24,600 nucleotides of DNA from JADJNW01 sp964523725. GTDB lineage: Bacteria; Bacteroidota; Bacteroidia; Chitinophagales; Saprospiraceae. Below the pieces are notes generated by a model. It saw only the letters and a list, made by a program, of their open reading frames with translations. It had not been told where the DNA came from and made no database searches. The stretch is from contig CAZGAU010000073.1 of assembly GCA_964523725.1 (NCBI GenBank), forward strand, positions 1 through 24,600, read 5' to 3'. Positions 14,927 to 23,431 of this stretch are shown piece by piece. The translations under genes were made by a program, and so were the position numbers. How positions within the stretch are numbered: position 1 is the first letter of the stretch; every line of letters starts with the position of its first letter.

Positions 14927-16084
14927 TCACTCCTTGACGCCCGACGGTCGACAATTATTTTTAATAAACTGATTTCGAAGCTGATAAATTTTCTGATAGG
15001 CTACCGGTACGCGATTCGTGGTGAGGAAACAATCAAAGCTCAGCGTATCCCCGTCTTTCACTTCGTCGAAATTTTTCAACCGGAAAGGCGCTTCTTCGCA
15101 GGTGATCGGGCGCGAGAAATCGACCAGGCGATTGCGCACGATCTCGCGCACGCCCCGGATGATGTCAGCCGATTCGTGGCTGGGGCTCAATTGTTGCTCC
15201 AGTTGTTCGGTTGGTAAATACTCTATATCGCGACCGATAACTTTACCGGAGCGCCGGATAAACAAAGAATCCATCTTGAATTCATTGCGGAAAAAAGTAT
15301 GTACCTCAGCAATCTTCACAAAATTGGCATCTTCGTAGAAATCAAGCGCCTTGTAGGACGGCCGGATCTCGGTGTTACGTTGAGCGACCAGGAAAGAGTC
15401 CATATGCAGCTCACGCTTGTCGAACCAGATTTCGTGTTTCTGGTATTCATAACCCTCGATTAAGTCGCCTTTGGCGCTCTTTTCCACCATACAGCGCGCG
15501 TACATGCGCACTTCCTTCGCCACGTAGTGAAACCCGGCGCGCTCGCCGAACAAAGGGATTTTGTACTCATCTTTCAGTTCCCATCGCCCCTGAAACTTGT
15601 AGCAGGGGAAGTTACAATCGTCGGGCAGGTCGTTCAGGCGGGTGTAGGGCTTGACCGAGGAAGACTCGAACGCCCATTGCAGGGTGTAATCCCTTGGCAG
15701 ATCGGTTGGTGCAATTTGCTGCCTCGCAGGCAGGAGCTTGCTTAAGGCAAAACTCAAGACAATAACTGACAACAAAGCCAACACCCAGAACCAGACTTTC
15801 GAAAAGACGGGCTTGCCGGTGGCTTTGTCCTTGCGTCTGGTGAGTTTATGGACGCGCTGCTCCAGTTCTATTTCTTTCAGGATGCGATCCACGTTTTTAA
15901 TGCCCCGCTGGTACTCGCCGTCGCTGGCCGATCCATTAACAAGCCTGGAAAACTGCGCGTCGCTATAGCACAATTCCCGGGCAATTTCCGAATTACTTGT
16001 TTTTTCGAACCGTTTTTGCTCTTCGTCGAAGTCGCTGTACAGCTTCTTCAATTTGCGAATAAATTCGGCGTACAAACCTTCCAT
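14927..16084 (-). CDS. Membrane-bound HTH protein with extracytoplasmic domain; candidate regulator of the SusCD locus
   Basis: 385 residues, family not recognised. Residues 1-95 are cytoplasmic and basic; NSEIARELCYSDAQFSRLVN (31-50) has the spacing of a helix-turn-helix, followed by INGT-like GSASDGEYQRGIKNVDRILKEI. One TM helix spans about 97-118 (VWFWVLALLSVIVLSFALSKLL). The rest (119-385) lies outside the inner membrane and holds six Cys (a CNFPC pair, then ARC, ITC, FDC and NNC) and many aromatic residues, suggesting a disulfide-stabilised sensor. The layout recalls ToxR/CadC-type one-component regulators, but the HTH does not look like the OmpR winged helix; it is nearer an XRE-like fold. 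It is transcribed away from susC across a 313-bp spacer that contains paired direct repeats close to its own start. Regulation of the susC-susD genes is inference from position. Confidence 0.7.
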   Translation of the reverse strand: MEGLYAEFIRKLKKLYSDFDEEQKRFEKTSNSEIARELCYSDAQFSRLVNGSASDGEYQRGIKNVDRILKEIELEQRVHKLTRRKDKATGKPVFSKVWFWVLALLSVIVLSFALSKLLPARQQIAPTDLPRDYTLQWAFESSSVKPYTRLNDLPDDCNFPCYKFQGRWELKDEYKIPLFGERAGFHYVAKEVRMYARCMVEKSAKGDLIEGYEYQKHEIWFDKRELHMDSFLVAQRNTEIRPSYKALDFYEDANFVKIAEVHTFFRNEFKMDSLFIRRSGKVIGRDIEYLPTEQLEQQLSPSHESADIIRGVREIVRNRLVDFSRPITCEEAPFRLKNFDEVKDGDTLSFDCFLTTNRVPVAYQKIYQLRNQFIKNNCRPSGVKE

Positions 16085-16397
16085 TCATTCTTGTTTTAGA
16101 ATCGCCAAACCAAAAAGAATTTACTTAAAATCGTTGAAACAGAATAAAAATTGTTGAAACAACACCTTAGTAAAATTTAATTCATAGCATTGCAACAGTA
16201 TTCGATATAAGTCGATGCTGATCGCCAGGGGTATTCCCATAGTTAAGACCCGTATCGACCTGGAAATTTTCCAAAGCCACAAGCCTAACAAATTTAAAGA
16301 TAAATCACAGGATTCATAAGCGTATCGGTAAGGTAGGGGAAAAGGCTGGAAAGCAAGAAAAATTAAAACTAAAAGGTAAATTTTAAAACTAGTTCGT
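16085..16397. promoter_or_regulatory. Divergent control region between the HTH–TM gene and susC
   Basis: A 313-bp AT-rich spacer. The clearest element is a pair of 15-bp direct repeats at 16127-16161. A TAAATTTG word on the minus strand (16296-16289) resembles a -7 box but has no -33 partner. No TAnnTTTG occurs in the susC direction, and no Shine-Dalgarno precedes ATG 16398, suggesting an activator-dependent susC promoter (inference). Confidence 0.5.
16127..16161. repeat. 15-bp direct repeats 20 bp apart, candidate operator
   Basis: AAAATCGTTGAAACA (16127-16141) and AAAATTGTTGAAACA (16147-16161) differ at one base and start exactly 20 bp apart, about two helical turns, so two proteins would sit on the same DNA face. 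They lie 43-77 bp upstream of the HTH–TM gene start. Confidence 0.65.
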
Positions 16398-19300
16398 ATG
16401 AAACTCAAATTACTAACTCTGGTCATCTGCATCCTGACTTGCGGCGCAGAGCTGCTCGCGCAGCGGACCGTCTCAGGCACGGTGCAAGACAATAGCGGTG
16501 CACCGCTTATCGGTGTAAATGTGGTAGAAAAAGGGACAACGCGAGGAACGGTCTCGGATATTAATGGCAATTTTTCGATCAATGTTTCCGGCGAAGAGGC
16601 GATCCTCGTTTTCAGTTATACCGGCTACCTCACGCAGGAAATTCCGGTTGGCGCGCAAAATGTTTTTGACGTTACGATGGAAGAAAACGTAGAGGTGCTC
16701 GATGAAGTGGTCGTCAGTGCCCTGGGTTTTCGGGAAGAAAAAGACGAACTCGGCTACGCCAGTTCCAGTGTCAGCAGTGAAAAAGTGACCAATTCCGGCG
16801 AAGCCACGCTGCTCAACGCCTTGTCTGGCAAGTCTTCCGGCGTGCGCATCTCGCGCAACTCCGGCGACCCCGGGGCGGGCAGCTACATCCAGATTCGCGG
16901 GCTTTCAACCATCACGCGCGACGCGCAGCCGCTCATCGTGGTGGACGGCATCCCGATCAGCAATGACGTGCGCGGCAATAGCTCCAGCGGTGGCGTTTCG
17001 CAGGAATCCCGTTTGAATGACATCAATCCGAACGACATCGAAAGCATCACCGTGCTCAAAGGTGCCTCGGCAGCGGCGCTGTGGGGAACACGCGCGCTGG
17101 GCGGCGTAATCGTGATCACGACCAAAGGCGGCAGCTATAACCAGAAACTGAAGGTGAGCGTGCGCTCAAGCTATTCGGTTGATCAGATCAATCGCAAGTA
17201 TCCGCTGCAAACGACTTTTGGGCAGGGTACGCGCGGCAGATACAACCAGCGGGCGAGGGACTCCTGGGGTGATAAAATTGCCGACCGCTCCGGCGGCGCA
17301 GATGTAGTGGACGAGAATGGGCAGTTTTTTGTAGATCAAAATGGGAATACCTGGTATCGCATCCTGGAAAAGAACTCCCGTGAGATCTTCGATGATGCGA
17401 ATTTCGACCTGATCTTCCAGAATGGCGGCTACTGGGAAAACGACGTCTCCGTCAGTGCCGGTAATGAGCGCAGCAATATCTTCTTCAGCTTAAGCAATTT
17501 GGATCAGGAAGGTATCATTCGCAATAACTCTGATTACAACAGAACAACGGTACGCACCAATGCAGAGCATCGCCTGACCGACGATATTGTTTTGAATGCG
17601 AATCTGAATTATAGCCGTACCTCTTCCAATCGCATCCAGAAAGGCTCCAACTCTTCGGGGTTGTACCTTGGTTTGTTGCGCACGCCACCGGATTTTGACA
17701 ACTCCGGCTATCGTGGTGATTTCTTCGCAAGACCAGGCGCAGCGCCGGTTTCCAATCGCCATCGCTCCTACCGCGAGCCGATTGGTGCGGATGGCACGCC
17801 GACGTACAACAACCCCTCCTGGACGATCAACGAGCAGGAAAATAAAGCTTCGGTCGATCGCTTCATCGGTAAATTCGAACTGACGGCAACGCCTACCTCC
17901 TGGCTGAGCCTGATCGGGCGGGTCGGTTTGGATCATTACAGCGAGCAGCGGGATGAATTTTTCACGCCTGGCTCGGCTTCCGGCGCATTTTTGACGGGAC
18001 TTTTCGGCTCGGAACTGGCAACGAATACCATTTTCAACATGGACTATATTGCCAAGGCGGGCAAGTCTTTCGGTAGAAACTTCAGTGGTAACCTCCTTGT
18101 CGGTTTCAATTACAATGACCGGAAGCGCACCGTTGACGGCAGCGAGATCATTAATTTCATTCAATTTACCGACGTAGCTTCGGGCGTCAGAGACATCGAC
18201 AATGCGACCCCGGAAAATAGAACGGTGAACAGCACCTTCGGGCAGGAACGCACGGCAGCCGTGTACTCCTCGGCTTCATTTTCGGCTTACGATATGTTCT
18301 TTTTGAATGGTACCCTGCGGGCAGAGTCGGCTTCCACTTTCGGTGAAAATGTCGATAACACTTTCCTGTTCCCGTCGGCTTCATTGGCGTGGCAGTTTTC
18401 CAACCTTGGCGCATTTGCGAACAGCCCGCTTTCCTTCGGTAAGTTCCGTGTTTCTTACGGTGAGGTGGGCGTTCAGCCTGCTCGCTATCGCAATACTAAT
18501 GTTTTTGTTTCGCCGACTTACGCCGATGAATACGGCGGTGACCTCGACCTTGGTTTGTACGGAAATGGCGCATTCGTGCCCAGCGTCGTACTCGGCAACA
18601 ACAACCTCAGACCAGAACGCAAGAAAGAGTTTGAGATTGGCGCTGACCTGCGCTTTTTCAAGGATCGTCTGGCGCTCAGCGGTACGTATTTCTTCAACCG
18701 TACGGAAGATGTGCTGCTCGATTTTCCGGTGGCAAACACCCGCGGGTTTGATGAAATTTATGCCAATGGTGCGGAGATCGAAAACCGGGGCGTCGAATTG
18801 GACCTGGGTTATAATGTCATTAATACCAAAAACTTTGATTGGAATCTGGAGCTGATTTATACCTCGGTACGCAACGAAGTGACCGATCTCGGTGGCGTTG
18901 CTTCCATCAATCTGGGCGGCTTGGCCGCTGTAAACTCGCGCGCCGTAGAAGGACAACCGATCGGCGTACTGTGGGGTTCCCGCATTTTGCGCGATGCCAA
19001 TGGCAATATTATTTTCGATGACAATGGCTTCCCGGAACAGGATGAACTGGAAGGCGTTATCGGCGACCCAAACCCGGATTGGCAGGGTTCTCTGATCAGC
19101 GGATTCAGATACAAAAACTTCAAACTGACTGCCCTATTCGAAACCTTCCAGGGCGCGGATATTTATGCCGGCACCAAGTCGGTACTGCTGAACCTGGGCA
19201 GATGGGCTTCCACGGCTAATGAGATGACCGCTCCACAGGATTTGCGCGAGTTTAATGGCAATGTCATCCCGGCAGGAACGGTCTTCCGAGGCAGTATGCA

Positions 19301-19643
19301 GGATTTCGGCGCAGGACCGGTAGCCCTGACCGAGAGCTGGTACACGGGCGATGGCGGCTTCTTCAGCAATGGCAATGATGAAATTTACATCGAAGACGGT
19401 TCCTGGACGCGCCTGCGGGAGTTGAACCTGTCCTACCGCTTGTCGAATGACTGGCTGAAAAAGCGCACCGGCTTGAGTTCGGTCGAATTTATCGCCACCG
19501 GACGGAATCTTTTGCTCTGGACGCCGTTTGAAGGCAACGACCCGGACACCAGTATTTCCGGCGTGAGCGCTGCCCGTGGCGTAGAGTATTTCAACAATCC
19601 GGGTACGCAGTCCTATGTTTTTACTTTATTGCTCAACCTCTAA
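16398..19643 (+). CDS. SusC/RagA-type TonB-linked outer-membrane receptor
   Basis: TonB-dependent outer-membrane importer that works with the SusD-like lipoprotein encoded next. 1081 residues. Signal peptide 1-21 (cut before Q22); carboxypeptidase-regulatory-like repeat about 23-95 (VSGTVQDNSGAPLIGVNVVE, GTVSDINGNFSINV); then LDEVVVSALG (101-110), the usual TonB-box region. The plug (about 115-250) bears SYIQIRGLST (162-171) and PLIVVDGIPI (179-188), followed by TVLKGASAAALWGTRALGGVIVITTK. The remainder is a large beta-barrel ending FNNPGTQSYVFTLLLNL. Length and motif order match SusC/RagA. The SusD gene begins 18 bp after the stop, so they are cotranscribed. Substrate is unknown: glycans, peptides and other oligomers are all used by such pairs. 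Confidence 0.96.
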   Translation: MKLKLLTLVICILTCGAELLAQRTVSGTVQDNSGAPLIGVNVVEKGTTRGTVSDINGNFSINVSGEEAILVFSYTGYLTQEIPVGAQNVFDVTMEENVEVLDEVVVSALGFREEKDELGYASSSVSSEKVTNSGEATLLNALSGKSSGVRISRNSGDPGAGSYIQIRGLSTITRDAQPLIVVDGIPISNDVRGNSSSGGVSQESRLNDINPNDIESITVLKGASAAALWGTRALGGVIVITTKGGSYNQKLKVSVRSSYSVDQINRKYPLQTTFGQGTRGRYNQRARDSWGDKIADRSGGADVVDENGQFFVDQNGNTWYRILEKNSREIFDDANFDLIFQNGGYWENDVSVSAGNERSNIFFSLSNLDQEGIIRNNSDYNRTTVRTNAEHRLTDDIVLNANLNYSRTSSNRIQKGSNSSGLYLGLLRTPPDFDNSGYRGDFFARPGAAPVSNRHRSYREPIGADGTPTYNNPSWTINEQENKASVDRFIGKFELTATPTSWLSLIGRVGLDHYSEQRDEFFTPGSASGAFLTGLFGSELATNTIFNMDYIAKAGKSFGRNFSGNLLVGFNYNDRKRTVDGSEIINFIQFTDVASGVRDIDNATPENRTVNSTFGQERTAAVYSSASFSAYDMFFLNGTLRAESASTFGENVDNTFLFPSASLAWQFSNLGAFANSPLSFGKFRVSYGEVGVQPARYRNTNVFVSPTYADEYGGDLDLGLYGNGAFVPSVVLGNNNLRPERKKEFEIGADLRFFKDRLALSGTYFFNRTEDVLLDFPVANTRGFDEIYANGAEIENRGVELDLGYNVINTKNFDWNLELIYTSVRNEVTDLGGVASINLGGLAAVNSRAVEGQPIGVLWGSRILRDANGNIIFDDNGFPEQDELEGVIGDPNPDWQGSLISGFRYKNFKLTALFETFQGADIYAGTKSVLLNLGRWASTANEMTAPQDLREFNGNVIPAGTVFRGSMQDFGAGPVALTESWYTGDGGFFSNGNDEIYIEDGSWTRLRELNLSYRLSNDWLKKRTGLSSVEFIATGRNLLLWTPFEGNDPDTSISGVSAARGVEYFNNPGTQSYVFTLLLNL

Positions 19644-19661
19644 CCTCAAGATTTGAATATC

Positions 19662-21083
19662 ATGAAAAAGATCGTATATCTTCTTATTTTATCGACCCTC
19701 AGCTTTGCTTGCAGTAGCCTTGTCGAGGATCTGAATACCGATCCGAATAATCCGACGACGGCTTCCTACTCCAACATTCTGACCGGTGCGGAAGTCGGTG
19801 CCATCTTACTGCAAACCGGCGAAACCGCGCGCAGAGCGGGCATTTTCTGCGGCTACTACACCGGCATACAGCGGCAGCATCTGGGCTTCAGCCAATATAC
19901 GGTGACGACGAGCGATTCCGATGACCTTTGGGAAGACGCTTACGTAAAGGCTTTCCGCAATGCGGTTCTTGCCGAACGCGCAGCTACCAACGAAGGTATT
20001 GAGGGTATTACCATTGGCATCACGCAAGTATTGCAAGCTTATGCAATAGGTACAACAACTTCTTTATTTGGCGACGTGCCATTCACGGAAGCGGTGGATG
20101 AGAATGTGGATAATCCGACCTTTCAATCGCAAACCGAAGTCTATGCTCAGGTGCAAGGGCTTCTTGATCAGGCAATTGCAAATTTGCAAAGCGGCAAAGG
20201 CAAGCCGGTAACCGGTTCGGATATTTATTTCAACGGCGACGAAGATGCCTGGACGGAAGTCGCTTACACGCTGAAAGCGAGATTCTACATGCATACCCAG
20301 GAGTATGCAAACGCGTTGAGCGCGGCTTCGAATGGCATCAGCACGGCGGATAACTCCATGTACGCGCCGCACGGTACCGCGCAGTTGCAGTCGAATCTGA
20401 CGTACCAGTTTTTCGCCATCGCCGTGCGGGGCGCGGATGTGATCACTTCGGATTTAATGGCGAGCCTCGTGGCTCCGACCGAAGATGTGAGCCCAAACAT
20501 CGACAACTATCGCGGCAACAGCAAGACCAATGAAACTGGACGCTACAATTTTTATTTCAAAATCAGCAATGAAGGTACCCAGCCCAACACGGAGGATGGC
20601 TTCGCAGCAGCGACTGCCTCGGCACCGATGGTGACCTATCAGGAAAACCTGCTCATCCTGGCGGAAGCAGCCTTCCGGACGGGCGGTTTTGACGCGGGAC
20701 TGGCACGGTTGAATGACTTCCGCGCGTTCATGGCAGCTGGCGGTTATCTGGAAAATGCCGACATGGGGGAGGTGCAGTACGATGCCTACGTTGCAGAAGA
20801 TTTTGCTGCCGGCGGCATTGAAAATGCAGATGGCGTGAGCGCGAATGACGCATTGCTGCGGGAAATTCTTGAAGAAAGATACGTCACGCTGTTTGGTCAG
20901 GTAGAAGGCTTCAACGACACGCGTCGCACGCTCAAGGAAGCGACCGTGCGTGTGCCGGTACAACCGAATACGGGCAGTCAATTGCCACAGCGTTTTATTT
21001 ACCCGCAGTCGGAGATCGACCGGAATGCGAATACGCCGAGCCCAATCCCCGGGTTCTTCGAACCAACACCGATAAATCGCTAA
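19662..21083 (+). CDS. SusD/RagB-like substrate-binding lipoprotein
   Basis: Surface lipoprotein that caps the SusC barrel and delivers substrate. 473 residues from ATG 19662; the longer reading uses TTG at 19653 and adds three residues before the signal peptide. The lipobox is LSFAC with lipidated C17, followed by SSLVEDLNTDPNNPTTASYS, the opening usual for the SusD-like_2 group. Helical TPR-like segments include WEDAYVKAFRNAVLAE, ITQVLQAYAIGTTTSLFGDVPFTEA and WTEVAYTLKARFYMHTQEYANAL; the C-terminal part has ENLLILAEAAFRTG, EILEERYVTLFGQVEGFNDTRR and a final RFIYPQSEIDRN. GDVPFTEA and the ERY…RR region are diagnostic for the family. It ends with a terminator that also contains the next gene's promoter. 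Confidence 0.95.
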   Translation: MKKIVYLLILSTLSFACSSLVEDLNTDPNNPTTASYSNILTGAEVGAILLQTGETARRAGIFCGYYTGIQRQHLGFSQYTVTTSDSDDLWEDAYVKAFRNAVLAERAATNEGIEGITIGITQVLQAYAIGTTTSLFGDVPFTEAVDENVDNPTFQSQTEVYAQVQGLLDQAIANLQSGKGKPVTGSDIYFNGDEDAWTEVAYTLKARFYMHTQEYANALSAASNGISTADNSMYAPHGTAQLQSNLTYQFFAIAVRGADVITSDLMASLVAPTEDVSPNIDNYRGNSKTNETGRYNFYFKISNEGTQPNTEDGFAAATASAPMVTYQENLLILAEAAFRTGGFDAGLARLNDFRAFMAAGGYLENADMGEVQYDAYVAEDFAAGGIENADGVSANDALLREILEERYVTLFGQVEGFNDTRRTLKEATVRVPVQPNTGSQLPQRFIYPQSEIDRNANTPSPIPGFFEPTPINR

Positions 21084-21100
21084 TCATCAACTAATTATTC

Positions 21101-21143
21101 AGGAGGGGTGCTTTTGCAAAAAGGCATCTCCCCTGTTATTTTT
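21101..21143 (+). terminator. Terminator after the SusD gene
   Basis: Stem AGGAGGGGTGC (21101-21111) against GCATCTCCCCT (21124-21134), 11 positions with one mismatch and two G·T pairs. The loop itself can pair (CTTTT/AAAAG). A T-rich tail GTTATTTTT follows. It begins 17 bp after the SusD stop. Confidence 0.78.
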
Positions 21144-21144
21144 G
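21113..21144 (+). promoter_or_regulatory. Promoter of the SGNH hydrolase gene nested in the SusD terminator
   Basis: TTTG (21113-21116), a 20-nt spacer and TATTTTTG (21137-21144) match the Bacteroidota promoter consensus. The -33 element falls in the terminator loop and the -7 element is its T-tract. The GTG start at 21158 would leave a very short leader of about 8 nt. Confidence 0.55.
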
Positions 21145-21157
21145 AAAAACGAACACC

Positions 21158-21913
21158 GTGAAAAGAAATAAGTTACTCCCAATTGTACTCTGCATTTTGT
21201 TTTTGTCGAATGGCTTACTCGCACAGGAAAAAACGCCACTGAAGGTTTTATTTGTCGGCAACAGCTATACTTATTTCTGGAATTTGCCACAGCAGGTGCA
21301 AGCGATGGCGAGCGCCAAAGGTTATGACATTAGCACCCGCCAGTCGACAGCAGGCGGCGTAAACTGGGGGCAGCACTGGCGTGGCGAAAAAGGTTTGAAC
21401 ACGCGAGCGTTGATCGAGGCAGGCGGTTGGAATATCGTCGTATTGCAAAATCACAGCACCAGCACCATTGAGCGGCAGGACAGCTTTATGATCTACGGGA
21501 AAAAATTCGCCGAACTCGTCGAATCCATTGGCGCCAAGCCGATGCTCTATATGAGCTGGGCGCGTGCCTTCAACCCCTTGATGCAGGAACAAATCACGGC
21601 TGGTTACCAGGCATTAGCAAAAGAAATCGACGCACCGATCGTACCGGTCGGCGCAGCCTGGGAAATGGCACGCACGCTTCGCCCCGATCTGCAATTGTTC
21701 GATCCGGACGGCAGCCACCCTTCTCCGATAGGCACTTACCTGGCGGCTTGCACCTTTTTTCGCGCTTTAACGGGCGAATCGCCACAGGGCTTACCAGAAC
21801 GGCTGGTCACTGAAGACAAAGACGGGGAAAAATTATACCTCAATTTTGTCGCACCGAATGACGCCATTTTTTTACAACAAGTCGTTGACAAGGTTTTTCA
21901 AGCAAAAAACTAA
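21158..21913 (+). CDS. Secreted SGNH/GDSL-type hydrolase
   Basis: A probable esterase or acyl-hydrolase acting in the periplasm or outside. 251 residues. Signal peptide about 1-22 (KLLPIVLCILFLSNGLLA, cut before QEK). Block I is FVGNSYT with nucleophile S36; Block II has the glycine in STAGGVNW (about 66); Block III is VLQNHS with N98; Block V is DPDGSHPSPIG with D184 and H187. All four SGNH residues are therefore present. The start is GTG 21158, since no ATG is available upstream or near the signal peptide. It lies 74 bp after the SusD gene and 42 bp before the anion transporter. SGNH enzymes in SusCD loci often deacetylate glycans; deacylation of the substrate imported here is inference. 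Confidence 0.87.
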   Translation: MKRNKLLPIVLCILFLSNGLLAQEKTPLKVLFVGNSYTYFWNLPQQVQAMASAKGYDISTRQSTAGGVNWGQHWRGEKGLNTRALIEAGGWNIVVLQNHSTSTIERQDSFMIYGKKFAELVESIGAKPMLYMSWARAFNPLMQEQITAGYQALAKEIDAPIVPVGAAWEMARTLRPDLQLFDPDGSHPSPIGTYLAACTFFRALTGESPQGLPERLVTEDKDGEKLYLNFVAPNDAIFLQQVVDKVFQAKN

Positions 21914-21955
21914 AAGTCCAAACTTTCATTTTGCTCCACCGCACGAAATAAGTCT

Positions 21956-23431
21956 ATGAAACGGAACATCAGCATCGCACTCGGTCCTTTGGTTTTTATT
22001 ATTTTAGAATTGATCGGCGCACCGGCAAGTATGCCAGAAGCAGCGTATCACGTGCTGGCAGTCACCTGCTGGATTGCCATCTGGTGGATCACGGAAGCCA
22101 TTCCCATTGCCGTGACGGCGCTCCTGCCCATTGTGCTTTTTCCGCTGACGGGCGCGCTGGACTTATCCTCAACGACCGAATCCTTCGGGCATCGCTACAT
22201 TTTCCTGTACATGGGCGGCTTCATGCTGGCAATTGCCATTGAAAAATGGAATTTACACAAGCGTATCGCACTGAATATCATTAATTTAATTGGTACGAAT
22301 GTCAGTAGTATTATCCTGGGCTTTATGCTGGCAACGGCTTTTCTTTCGATGTGGATTTCCAATACAGCGACCTCGGTGATGATGCTGCCGATCGGCATGG
22401 CGATCATCGCGCAACTGAATGACAACCCCGCTACCGCAAAGGACGAAAATAAAATTTTCGGTAAGGCGCTGATGCTGGCCATTGCCTACAGCGCTTCCAT
22501 CGGCGGCATGGCTACGCTGATTGGTACGCCACCGAACCTGGTGCTGGCGGGCGTCGTGCAGGAGACGTATGGCATAGAGATCACTTTCTCGCAGTGGCTA
22601 AAGCTGGGGCTGCCGATATCCGTGATCCTGCTCTTCATCTGCTGGAAATACCTGACGAGTGTTGCTTTCACTTTCGAGCAAAAACAATTTCCTGGCGGAA
22701 AGGCAGAGATCAAGCGGTTATTGAACGAATTAGGCAAAATTTCCCGCGAAGAAAAAACCGTGCTGGTGGTCTTTGTGCTCACCGCTTTTTGTTGGATCAC
22801 GCGCTCTTTTTTGTTACAAAAATTCATCCCAAATCTCGACGATACGATCATCGCGATGGCGGCGGGCATTGCCCTTTTTATCCTGCCAAGTAGCAAAAAA
22901 GGCGAGCGCCTCATCAAATGGAAGGAAGCCGTGAAAATGCCCTGGGGCATCATTTTGCTCTTTGGCGGTGGCATGGCGCTGGCGGAAGGCTTCGAGACCA
23001 GTGGGCTCGCCAGTTGGATCGGCGCACAAATGACACTATTGCAAGGCTTGTCGATTATTCTGCTCATCGTCATTATCATCACCATGGTCAATTTCCTGAC
23101 CGAGATCACTTCCAATCTGGCTACTACCGCTACCCTGCTGCCGATATTGGCGCCCATGGCTTTATCCATCGACGTGCATCCCTTCGTGCTGATGGTTTCC
23201 GCGACCGTCGCGGCATCCTGTGCGTTCATGCTACCGGTCGCAACGCCGCCGAACGCCGTAGTCTTTGGCTCGGGTTACCTGCGCATTTCCGACATGATCC
23301 GCTCGGGCATCTGGATGAACCTGATTTCTATTATCCTGCTCAGTGCGATCGTCTATTTACTTCTGCCAGTGCTCTGGGGATTTGAGCCGGGTATTTTTCC
23401 AGAAATTTTTGTCAACCAACCGGATGAATAA
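21956..23431 (+). CDS. DASS/SLC13-family anion:sodium symporter
   Basis: Inner-membrane carrier for di- or tricarboxylates, or possibly sulfate, driven by sodium. 491 residues with about 11-13 hydrophobic helices. The first Ser-Asn-Thr signature is in WISNTATSVMMLPIG (S135-N136-T137); the second half has TSNLATTATLLPILAP near 385-400, the matching inverted-repeat motif, and VATPPNAVVFGSGYL, the end signature of the family. IWWITEAIPIAVTALLPIVLFPLTG near the start is also typical. The start MKRNISIALGPLVF is supported by family openings. It follows the SGNH gene by 42 bp and probably shares its transcript. A natural reading is uptake of a carboxylate released by the hydrolase; acetate would not be a usual DASS substrate, so a dicarboxyl ester is a thought, not a result. 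Confidence 0.93.
   Translation: MKRNISIALGPLVFIILELIGAPASMPEAAYHVLAVTCWIAIWWITEAIPIAVTALLPIVLFPLTGALDLSSTTESFGHRYIFLYMGGFMLAIAIEKWNLHKRIALNIINLIGTNVSSIILGFMLATAFLSMWISNTATSVMMLPIGMAIIAQLNDNPATAKDENKIFGKALMLAIAYSASIGGMATLIGTPPNLVLAGVVQETYGIEITFSQWLKLGLPISVILLFICWKYLTSVAFTFEQKQFPGGKAEIKRLLNELGKISREEKTVLVVFVLTAFCWITRSFLLQKFIPNLDDTIIAMAAGIALFILPSSKKGERLIKWKEAVKMPWGIILLFGGGMALAEGFETSGLASWIGAQMTLLQGLSIILLIVIIITMVNFLTEITSNLATTATLLPILAPMALSIDVHPFVLMVSATVAASCAFMLPVATPPNAVVFGSGYLRISDMIRSGIWMNLISIILLSAIVYLLLPVLWGFEPGIFPEIFVNQPDE

Noticed and set aside
16121..16582. 153-codon minus-strand open frame spanning the regulator–susC spacer
   Set aside because: Its N-terminal half is antisense to the susC signal peptide and CarboxypepD_reg-like domain, and its remainder covers the direct repeats; no coherent protein pattern.
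17490..18164. 224-codon minus-strand open frame inside susC
   Set aside because: Antisense shadow in GC-rich barrel coding sequence; no start context or motif.
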